64,000 bases of DNA from Microglena sp. YARC (Eukaryota; Chlorophyta; Chlorophyceae; Chlamydomonadales; Chlamydomonadaceae), in NCBI GenBank assembly GCA_022414725.1, contig CM039462.1, forward strand, positions 99,532,579 through 99,596,578. The letters are read 5' to 3'. Every line of letters begins with the position of its first letter. The stretch's first letter is position 1. Below, piece after piece: positions 1 through 9,991 of the stretch. The notes beneath the pieces were generated by a model. That model ran no database searches, was not told the DNA's origin, and saw nothing but the letters and a program-made list of their open reading frames with translations. Both the position numbers and the translations under genes were made by a program.

Positions 1-620
1 GTGGGTTGAGCCAGGATGGAGCAGACGGTCTGTTCGTGTCCGCCTAAGCAATGTACTTGCACCTGGGTTGGGTTGGGTTGAGGAGGAGAAGGAGGGTTGG
101 GTTGGGATGGGTCGAGGAGAAGGAGGAGGGTTGGGTTGCCTTGCGTTGAGCCAGGATGGAGCAGACGGTTTGTTCGTGTCCGCCTAAGCAATGTACTTGC
201 ACCTGGGTTGGGTTGGGTTGGGTTGAGGAGGAGGATTGGGTTGCGTTGGATTGCTTTGGGTTGCGTTGGGTTGCGTCGAGCCAGGATAAAGCAGACTGTC
301 TGTTCGTGTCCGCCTATGCAGTGTACTTGCACCTGTGTTGGGTTGGGTTGAGGAGGAGGATTGGGTTGCGTTGGGTTGTGTTGGGTTGTGTTGGGTTGCG
401 TTGGGTTGCATCGAGCCAGGATGGAGCAGACGGTCTGTTTGTGTCCGCCTATGCAGTGTACTTGCACCTGGATTGGGTCTGGTCAAGGAGGAGGGCGAGG
501 GATGGGTTGGGATGGGTTGGGTTGGGATGGGTCGAGGAGAAGGAGGAGGGTTGGGTTGCGTTGCGTTGAGCCAGGATGGAGCAGACGGTTTGTTCGTGTC
601 CACCTGAGCAGTGTACTTGC
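1..620. repeat. G-rich minisatellite with a ~60-bp core
   Basis: Runs of GGGTTG separate about five copies of a ~60-bp core containing CAGGATGGAGCAGACGG and TGTACTTGCACCTGG, near 8-75, 148-215, 277-345, 410-475 and 560-630. A diverged sixth copy lies at 1339-1395, beyond the next array. All frames stay open only because of the low-complexity composition; I see no gene. It lies left of the last visible PRL1 exon, so it is probably inside a PRL1 intron. Confidence 0.85.
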
Positions 621-1335
621 ACCTAGGTTGTGTTGGGATGTGTTGTGTTGGGATGTGTTGTGCTGGGATGTGTTGGGATGTGTTGGGATGTGTTGGGATG
701 TGTTGGGATGTGTTTTGTTAGGATTTGTTGGGATGTGTTGGGATGTGTTGGGATGTGTGGTGTTGGGATGTGTTGGGATGTGTTGTGCTGGGATGTGTTG
801 GGATGTGTTGGGATGTGTTGGGACGTGTTTTGTTGGGATTTGTTTGTTGGGATGTGTTGGGATGTGTCGTGTTGGGATATGTTGGGATGTGTTGGGATGT
901 GTTGTGTTGGTATGTGTTGGGATGTGTTGTGTTGGTATGTGTTGGGATGTGTTGTGTTGGGATGGGCTGGGATGTGTTGTGTTGGGATATGTTTTCTTGG
1001 GATGTATTGTGTTGGTATGGTTTGGTTTAGTTTGGGATTTGTTGGATTTGTTTGGGATGTGTTGGGATGTTTCAGGATATGTTGTGTTGGTATGTGTTGG
1101 TATGGTTTGGGATGTGTTGGGATGTTTCAGGATGTGTTGTGTTGGTATGTGTTGGTATGGTTTGGGATGTGTTGGGATGTGTGGTGTTGGTATGGTTTGG
1201 GATGTGTTGGTATGTGTGGTGTTGGTATGGTTTGGGATGTGTTGGCTTGGTTTGGTTTGGGATGTGTTGGGATTTGTTGGGTTGGTTTGTGATGGTTTGT
1301 GATGGTTTGTGATGGTTTAGGATGGATTGGGTTCG
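620..1335. repeat. Degenerate (TGTTGGGATG)n array
   Basis: About 700 bases of a 10-bp G/T-rich motif with variants (TGTTGGTATG, TGTTGTGTTG), grading into TTTGGGATG. It is strongly strand-asymmetric, with almost no C on the plus strand. It is flanked on both sides by copies of the preceding 60-bp core, so the two arrays form one compound minisatellite. Confidence 0.85.
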
Positions 1336-1439
1336 GTTGGGATGGAGCAGATGGTCTGCTTGTGTCCACCCAAGAAGTGTAGTTGCACCTGGGGAGGGAA
1401 AGAGGATGAAACAGGTGACACCAACCTAAACACTATCAA

Positions 1440-2045
1440 CAACCCATCTTGGTCTGCATGTCCCAGTCACCAACCACTATTACAACCCACCTTGGTCCGC
1501 ATGTATCAACCACCAACCACCAACTTACCACCAACCACTATCACAACCCACCTTGGTCCGCATGTATCAACCACCAACCACCAACTTACCACCAACCACT
1601 ATCACAACCCACCTTGGTCCGCATGTCCCAGTCACCAACCACTATTACAACCCACCTTGGTCCGCATGTATCAACCACCAACCACCAACTTACCACCAAC
1701 CACTATCACAACCCACCTTGATCCGCATGTATCAACCACCAACCACCAACTTACCACCAACCACTATCACAACCCACCTTGGTCCGCATGTATCAACCAC
1801 CAACCACCAACTTACCACCAACCACTATCACAACCCACCTTGGTCCGCATGTATCAACCACCAACCACCAACTTACCACCAACCACTATCACAACCCACC
1901 TTGGTCCGCATGTATCAACCACCAACCACCAACTTACCACCAACCACTATCACAACCCACCTTGGTCCGCATGTATCAACCACCAACCACCAACTTACCA
2001 CCAACCACTATCACAACCCACCTTGGTCCGCATGTCCCAAACTCT
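1440..2045. repeat. 61-bp tandem satellite, about 9 units
   Basis: A unit with CCACCTTGGTCCGCATGTAT and CAACCACCAACTTACCACC recurs every 61 bases (for example ATGTATC at 1501 and 1562) with very high identity. Two shorter variant units carry CATGTCCCAGTCACC. Because 61 is not a multiple of three, the long open frames here rotate through all three frames and are not a protein. Confidence 0.9.
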
Positions 2046-2140
2046 GCACACGCTATCTCTACCTCCGGTCATGATGACGTCCAGTGTTGGATGGAGACAG
2101 ATGGAGTAGACGCCTGACAGATGGCCGTGGTAGTTGCGGA

Positions 2141-2600
2141 TGACCTGAAAGTTGTGGAACAATTAGAAAAATAGTTAAGTCTTGGTCATCATCATCATTA
2201 TCATGACCTGAAAGTTGTGGAACAATTAGAAAGATAGTTAAGTCTTGGTCATCATCATCTCCACCACTATCAGCTTAATAGATACGCCACCATTTAATTG
2301 ACTGGGCGACAGAATGAGGGACAAAAGGCATGATGGTCTGGGGGAGTTCTCTGAGGGCCTGAGGACCTTGCTCCTACCTGCTCACTACGTGGTTTTGCAG
2401 CACGTCAGAATTAAATTTTCAGGGCAGCACGAACTGAGGGCCTAAGGGCCTGATGTAACTGGGTGACTGAATGAGGGACGAAGGGCATGAGGGACATCTC
2501 CACCACTATCAGCCTAAAAGATACACCACCATTTAGCCCCGCCCCATTTATCGACACTGCCCGCCCGCTTTACGCGTCGCTTGCGACGCTGCCTAGAACT
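2141..2600. repeat. Small duplications, no gene seen
   Basis: A ~57-base segment (GACCTGAAAGTTGTGGAAC ... CTTGGTCATCATCATC) is repeated at about 2144 and 2206. A second segment (CCACCACTATCAGC ... GATACACCACCATTTA) recurs at about 2262 and 2500. Near 2573 there is a short GCGTCGCTTGCGACGCTGC palindromic piece that also occurs near 46629. No coding exon is supported. Confidence 0.6.
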
Positions 2601-3690
2601 TGTCGATATTACTTCATTCCTTTTATATCATCTCATTACACACCAACCAACAGGGTATCAGACCATTCCATATGGCTATGTTATTGCGGGGCTCCTCTTT
2701 TACAACATTACTGCATTCCTCCATTGTACCATCTCATCACTCTTCAACCAACAGGGTAGCCAACCATTCCATATGGCTATGTTATTGCGGGGCTCCTCTT
2801 GTACAACATTACTGCACTCCTATTTTATATCACCTCATTACACTCCAACCAACAGGGTACCAGACCATTTTATATGGCTTTGTTATTGCGGGGCTCCTAT
2901 TTTACAACATTACTGCATTCCTCCATTGTATCATCTCATTACACTCCAACCAACAGGGTACCAGACCATTTTATATGGCTTTGTTATTGCGGGTCTCCTA
3001 TTTTACAACATTACTGCATTCCTCCATTGTATCATCTCATTACACTCCAACCAACAGGGTACTAGACCATTTTATATGGCTTTGTTATTGCGGGTCTCCT
3101 ATTTTACAATATTAATGTATTCCTCCATTGTATCATCTCATTACACTCCAACCAACAGGGTATCAGACCATTTCATATAGCTTTGTTATTGCGGGGCTCC
3201 TCTGTTACAATATTACTGCTTTTATTTGTATTATCTCATTACTTTTCAACCAATAAGGTATCAGACCTTTTCATTTGGCTGAGTTATTGTGGGTCTCCTC
3301 TTTTACAATATTACTGCATTTCTCATTTGTATTATCTCATTACTCTCCAACCAACAGGGAATCAGACCATTTCACATTGCTGTGATATTGTGGGGCTCCT
3401 CTTTTACAATATTAGTGCATTTCTCATTTGTATTATCTCATTACTCTCCAAACAACAGGGTATCAGACCATTTCATACGGCTATACTATTGCGGAGCCCC
3501 TCTTGTACAATATTACTTCATTCCTCAATTGTATCATCTCATTACACTCCTACCAACAGGGTATCCAACCATTTGATACGGCTATGTTCCTGCGGGGATC
3601 ATCTTTTACAATATGACTGTATTCCTCAATTGTACCGTCTCATTACTCTCCTACCAACAGGGTATCAGACCATTTCATATGGCTAAGTTA
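2600..3690. repeat. ~101-bp tandem satellite, about 11 units
   Basis: CAACAGGGTATCAGACCATT recurs with a 101-base spacing (2651, 2752, 2853, 2954, 3055, 3156), then continues with more divergence to about 3690. The unit also carries TATGGCTATGTTATTGCGG. The left copies are nearly identical and the right copies older. The period is not a multiple of three, so the open frames are spurious. Confidence 0.9.
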
Positions 3691-3701
3691 TCACAGGCAA
3701 T

Positions 3702-3953
3702 CATCTCCCGTTTCGACGATTGGCTCAATGGTTGAGTTCGTCAAAATCAGGCAGAAGATACGTGGTTCGAATACCTACGGGTGCGCCTTAGTGTTCGCGG
3801 TCGCTGTCAAACGCCATGGTAGCAGTGTCCAGGTCAAGTAGCAGCCCATTCTCTACCGCCGTAAGACATGGCTCCCTTAATCCCACGCCCCACCAGGCAT
3901 TATCATTACTATCACAGGCAGCCGTAATATCTATCTGCACAGAGCGCTTCTAG
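3702..3953 (+). mobile_element. tRNA-derived SINE, copy 1
   Basis: A ~250-base element whose left part is tRNA-like. The A-box-like TGGCTCAATGG is at 3721 and the B-box-like GGTTCGAATAC at about 3764. Downstream is a non-tRNA body (GACATGGCTCCCTTAATCCC ... CAGGCAGCCGTAATATC). The same body and head recur in opposite orientation at 58889-59139 and, more diverged, at 24767-24962. A 3'-type fragment is at 60594-60660. Internal pol III boxes, repetition and both orientations fit a SINE rather than a tRNA gene. Confidence 0.7.
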
Positions 3954-4367
3954 GTACTGGAAATATGAGATCTTGTTAGGAAACACCCCATTTACTGACC
4001 TCACTCACCCCCCCCCCCCCCCCCCCCCCAAACACACACAGACTGTTTTTCTTTCCTTTCATATCCCACTGCTTAGGTAGAAAGATGAGATATTGTAAGG
4101 AAACGAGCACTACATCGTGGGCTCAGGTAAAGGAAATCACGGATAGCCGACACAGAATTAACGGCAGACCCACGAATCCTGTCATGCATACAATGGCTAA
4201 AGTTACCATTAATATAAAATATCATGCGATGCAATTTGTATGAGATTAGACTCGCTTTCATCAGAAATCGCCCTCATCGGAAAGAAAAGAAAAAAGTCAA
4301 CATATTTGTATGGCGATGTGATCAGTTCTACATTGGTAGGATATCACAGACAAAGGAGGTAGCCTAC
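3954..4367. other. Intronic stretch, no feature except a poly-C run
   Basis: This is downstream of the last visible PRL1 exon (minus strand), so it is presumably intron. It contains a ~28-base poly-C run near 4003-4030. I looked for the next expected WD40 exon on the minus strand and did not find it. Confidence 0.5.
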
Positions 4368-4532
4368 CTTGTTCTGTTCCAAGTCCCAGCACTTCACCAT
4401 CTTATCCAGGCCCACAGAGAACATGTAAGGGTGGCGAGGGCTGATTGCCAGCCCTGTCACTTGCTCAATGTGGCCTGTCAATGTCAGCTTTAGCTGGCCG
4501 CTGGCCATGTCCCAGATCTTGATGGTACGGTC
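4368..4532 (-). CDS. PRL1: PRL1 exon 5 (WD repeats 1-2)
   Basis: 165 bases, exactly 55 codons in phase 0, run from [13 protein letters not shown] to [13 protein letters not shown]. The acceptor CCTCACAG and donor GTAGGC are both canonical. The next exon, expected to begin with a Val and an RSYHGHLSG-like stretch, is not in the window. Confidence 0.88.
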
Positions 4533-6918
4533 CTGTGAGGACCCAAGTGGAAATAAATAAATGCATGACGACCGCGACAGTGCCAATGGACTCGCCTCAC
4601 CGATACGTTTCAATCTGTCCATGTCCTAAGTCAAACGACTCACTCAGTAAAAAGTTAGAAATCCTGGAAAAGCTGACAAGGGTCTGAATGGGGTGGGGTG
4701 GTGGTGATGGGGAGGGGGGATCCCCAGGGAAGAGTCCACAGAATCTCACCAGATTTTTGGACTCGACCACTTATACCCTCCTCTAACCACTACCACTTTC
4801 CAATACCCGCACACCAACCCAGCCGTACTTTTAATGGCGCTTCACATCCTCCTGATCTGGATATAAAAAGACTACATAGCATGTCTGTAGCCTGTATAAT
4901 ATTATTATATCATTATTATATTATATACTACTGTATACAAAAATACAAAACACAAAAATAATTATACAGCCTATATACCGCTACACAGCACTTGCTCACT
5001 GGCCCTCGCCCATCACTCTTTGCAAGTAGGCTACAACATTAGTGCTTTGCTGGGTGGATCAGCTCTATTTTTCTTCCACGCAACGCGCCATTAATTAATA
5101 TTATTAATTTAATTTATTATGAATGTGTATTATTAATAGTTATCAATATGCGCGCAAATTAAGCCACTCGGTGCGACCCCAGTGCGACACGCTGCCCCCG
5201 AACTCGCGGAGCACAGAGCACGGGGGTGGGGGGGGCTAGTTTAGCCAGACCCATGCGTCGCGATGCAGCGACGGAATGGCGACACCTCGCAAAATACAAG
5301 TGTGCACCAGGGTTTCCTTTCCGGCTACCAGCAGCAGCTTCTAGGCAGCTCCCCTAGACTGCCACCGAGCCTTACCCACAGATTCCAGGAGCACTGGAAA
5401 GCTGACAACACTAGCCTACTGAGGTTGCTGATGGTTACGATGAAGGAAGAGCTGATAGGAGTTGCCTAGAAGCTGCTGCTCGTAGCTGAAAAGAAAAGCT
5501 ATGGGGTGCATGGTGTGGAACCTACCGCAGACCCTGTGCAGAACCACTCGTTGGAGGGGTCAATGGCGATAGAGCGCACCCAGCCCATGTGGCCTGAGAT
5601 AACTCTGTACATCTTCCAGGGGGCATGCCACTTGGGTCGCGGCCATTTCGATGCCAGGCGGCGGCTCACAGCGGCGCTGCTCTGCCCCTTCTCCTCAATC
5701 ACATCCATGATGGCTTTCTGGGTCTGACGCTCGGCGTTGAATACCACCAGATCTGAAAGGGGGGGGAAGGGTATGGGGTGGGAGGTGGTGGGTGTGTGGG
5801 TGTGGTAGGGGCGCTGCTCTGCCCCTTCTCCTCAATCACATCCATGATGGCTTTCTGGGTCTGACGCTCAGCGTTGAATACCACCAGATCTAAAAGGTGT
5901 GAGTGTGTGTGTTGAAGGGTGTGGGGGTGGGAGGGGGTGGGTGTCGTGGGGTGCGTGGGAAGGGGGGGGGGGGGGGGGGGGGGTAGGGGCACTGCTCTGC
6001 CCCTTCTCCTCAATCACATCCATGATGGCTTTCTGGGTCTGACGCTCAGCGTTGATTACCACCTGATCTGAAATGTGTGAGTGTGTGTGTTGAAGGGTGT
6101 GGGTGTGGGAGGGGGGGGGGGGGGGCGTGGGAGGGGAGGGGAGGGGAGGGGGGGGGGGGGGGGGCAGTACGGGCGCTGCTCTGCCCCTTCTCCTCGATCA
6201 CATCCATGATGGCTTTCTGGGTCTGACGCTCGAATTGAATACCACCAGATCTGAAAGGGGGATGTGTGTGTGGGTGGAAGGGGAAGGGTGTGTGTGGGTG
6301 GGGTGGGGGGGTGGGGTGCGTGGGAGGGGTGTGTGTGGGAGGGGTGGGAGGGTGTGGGAGGGGCGCTGATCTGTCACTTCTCCTCGATCACATCCATAAT
6401 GGCTTTCTGGGTCTGACGCTCAACGTTAAATGCCACCAGATCTCAAAGGGGGATGTGTGTTGAGGGGTGTGTGTGTGTGGGGGCGCGTGTGTGTGTGTGT
6501 GTGGGGGGGGGGGGGGTGCGTGGAGGGAGGGGGGGGGGGGGGGGGGGGGAGGGGAGGGGCGCTGCTCTGCCCTTCTCCTCTATCACATCCATGATGGCTT
6601 TTCTGGGTCTGACGATCAGCGTCGAATACCAAAAGATCTAAAAAGGGGGGGGGGGGGGGGGGGGGGGGGAAGGGTGTGGGGTGGTGTTTGTGGGGTGTGG
6701 GGTGGGGTGTGGGGGGGGAGGGGCTACTTGTATTCTGTCTGTATGTTGAGCTACAAATCGGCGAGCAGCCGAATTGCTGGCTGAAGCTATGTCACCAAGT
6801 TCAAGTTCAAGTTCAAGTTCTAGATTTTGTTTGCTGGTTGAGCTACAAATCAATCAAATTTAACCCATTTTAAAAAGGGGTGCTGAGTTATAGGCCCACA
6901 GCTGTATATATAATGCTA

Positions 6919-6964
<46 letters not shown>

Positions 6965-9959
6965 CCCATGAAAGGGAGGAAGAACAAACAGAAGGGGGCA
7001 TTCTGTTTCACCTGCTTGCTGCCCCATGCAGCTCAAAGCTAAAGCCCCCGGGGCGCGCCCATGAAAGGGGAGAGGAACAAACGGAAGGGGCCATTTTGTT
7101 TCACCTGCTTGCTGCCCCATGCAGCTCAAAGCTAAAGCCCACGGGGGCCTGCCCATGCAAGGGGAGAGGAACAAACAGAAGGGGACATTCTGTTTCACCT
7201 GCTTGCTGCCCCATGCAGCTCAAAGCTAAAGCCCACGGGGGCCTGCCCATGCAAGGGGAGAGGAACAAACAGAAGGGGGCATTCTGTTTCACCTGCTTGC
7301 TGCCCCATGCAGCTCAAAGCTAAAGCCCACGGGGGCCTGCCCATGCAAGGGGAGAGGAACAAACAGAAGGGGGCATTCTGTTTCACCTGCATGCTGCCCC
7401 ATGCAGCTCAAAGCTAAAGCCCACGGGGGCCTGCCCATGAAAGGGAGGAGGAACAAACAGAAGGGGCATTTCGGTCCTTAATCTGTAGTTGAAATCACAG
7501 CTTTTTTTCAGCTACGAGCAGCATCATCTAGGCAGCTCCCTGGGCCAGCCACTGGGCCACACCCCAAGATTTCTACAGTACTCGAAAGCTGGTTCTGTCA
7601 GCTTCTAGATACACCATCTTGCTTTGGATTTGGCTGGGTAGCAAGCCAGGGGAGCTGCTTAGAAGCTGCTGCTGATGGCTGAAAATAAAATCTATGCTTT
7701 AAAGAGAATTACATCTCCTATCCCCGTGTACTACTGTGCTTAGGTGCTTCCATGGGAACAGTGTCAATAATCTTAGACACTAAGACACTGAGCGCCCCCA
7801 ATACACTAAGCTGCATCATCTAGCACAAGGTGCATCATCTAGCATGAAGGAAACCCGTCCTTACCTTGTCCTTGTGTGTTACTGTGCTTAGGTGCTTCCA
7901 TGGGAACAGTGTCAATAATCTTAGACACTAAGACACTGAGCGCCCCCAATACACTAAGCTGCATCATCCAGCACAAGGTGCATCATCTAGCATGAAGGAA
8001 ACCCGTCCTTACCTTGTCCTTGTGTGTTACTGTGCTTAGGTGATTCCATGGGAACAGTGTCAATAATCTTAGACACTAAGACACTGAGCGCCCCCAATAC
8101 ACTAAGCTGCATCATCTAGCACGAAGGTGCATCATCTAGCATGAAGGAAACCCGTCCTTACCTTGTCCTTGTGTGTTACTGTGCTTAGGTGATTCCATGG
8201 GAACAGTGTCAATAATCTTAGACACTAAGACACTGAGCGCCCCCAATACACTAAGCTGCATCATCCAGCACAAGGTGCATCATCTAGCATGAAGGAAACC
8301 CGTCCTTACCTTGTCCTTGTGTGTTACTGTGCTTAGGTGATTCCATGGGAACAGTGTCAATAATCTTAGACACTAAGACACTGAGCGCCCCCAATACACT
8401 AAGCTGCATCATCTAGCACGAAGGTGCATCATCTAGCATGAAGGAAACCCGTCCTTACCTTGTCCTTGTGTGTTACTGTGCTTAGGTGCTTCCATGGGAA
8501 CAGTGTCAATAATCTTAGACACTAAGACACTGAGCGCCCCCAATACACTAAGCTGCATCATCCAGCACTAAGGTGCATCATCTAGCATGAAGGAAACCCG
8601 TCCTTACCTTGTCCTTGTGTGTTACTGTGCTTAGGTGCTTCCATGGGAACAGTGTCAATAATCTTAGACACTAAGACACTGAGTGCCCCCAATGCACTAA
8701 GCTGCATCATCTAGCACGAAGGTGCATCATCTAGCATGAAGGAAACCCGTCCTTACCTTGTCCTTGTGTGTTACTGTGCTTAGGTGCTTCCATGGGAACA
8801 GTGTCAATAATCTTAGACACTAAGACACTGAGTGCCCCCAATGCACTAAGCTGCATCATCTAGCACGAAGGTGCATCATCTAGCATGAAGGAAACCCGTC
8901 CTTACCTTGTCCTTGTGTGTTACTGTGCTTAGGTGCTTCCATGGGAGCAGTGTCAATAAGCTTGGATAGTGAGCTCCCCCAATACACTAAGCTGCATCAT
9001 CTAGCACTAAGGAAACCCTAGTCCTTACCTTGCCCTTGTGTATTGCTGTGCTTAGGTGCTTCCATGGGAACAGTGTCAATGATCTTGGACACTGAGCTCT
9101 TGGATTCAGGGCGTGCTACTGTGGCACCATTGGAGGAGGACAGAGCTGGTGCAGGGACCGTTGCTGGGGCTCTACCTGGTCCAAGGGCAGCAGCTGCAAA
9201 CAGGAAGAGGGGATGGTGAGAGAAATTATACATGTGTGAAACAGGACCAGGGGCAGCAGCAGTAAACAGGAAGAGGGGATGGTCAGACAAATTCTGCATA
9301 TAACAATATAATAATGACATATATAATAATATATAACATGATGTGTGTACCAGGAGCAGGGGCAGCAGCTGGCCAGCTGCTAACAGGCAGAAGGGATGGT
9401 GGGAGGCATTCTGCATATGATACCAGTATATTATATATCTTGATGCACTGAGACAGCGAGGGGACCCATCGACCAAATTAAGTTTGGAAGGCCAAACAGC
9501 AACATGCATTCCTCGAGCCACGAGCTCCAAGCAAAGCAAGCAGACAGATAAGGTCCCTGACGGATTCCCCCCCCCCCCCCCCCCCCCCCCCCACCCACCC
9601 ACACACACAAACTACATCACAAACCGGCAAAATGCATTCTTCGTGCCACGAGCTCCATGCAAAGCAAACAGACGGATGATACCCCTGCCAGATCCCCCCC
9701 CCCCCCACACCCAAACCCACAAACCCACACATCATCCCCCCACACCCACAAACACACATCACACACCGGCAACATGCTTTCTTCGTGCCACAAGCTCCAT
9801 GCAAAGCAAGCAGACGGATGACATCCATAACCGGACCCCCCCCCCCCCCCCCCCCCACACACACACACGCATCACAAACCGGCAACATACATTTTTTAGT
9901 GCCACAAGCTCCATGCAAAGCAAGCAGAAGGATGATACCCCTGCCAGATTCCCCCCCCC

Positions 9960-9991
<32 letters not shown>

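Noticed and set aside
1..620. Interstitial telomere repeat (GGGTTG)
   Set aside because: The motif is irregular (GGGTTG, GGGATG, GGGTTGCG) and alternates with a 60-bp core. It is not a clean TTTAGGG or TTAGGG array.
1327..2109. Long open frames rich in Asn/His/Pro/Thr over the 61-bp array
   Set aside because: The 61-bp period rotates the frame, and all three frames stay open. The protein is a repeat artefact.
2581..3686. Open frames of up to ~200 codons over the 101-bp array
   Set aside because: The period is not a multiple of three, there is no domain, and overlapping frames are equally open.
3721..3780. A functional tRNA gene
   Set aside because: A and B boxes are present, but the acceptor stem does not close. 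The same head is fused to a repeated body in several copies, so a SINE fits better.
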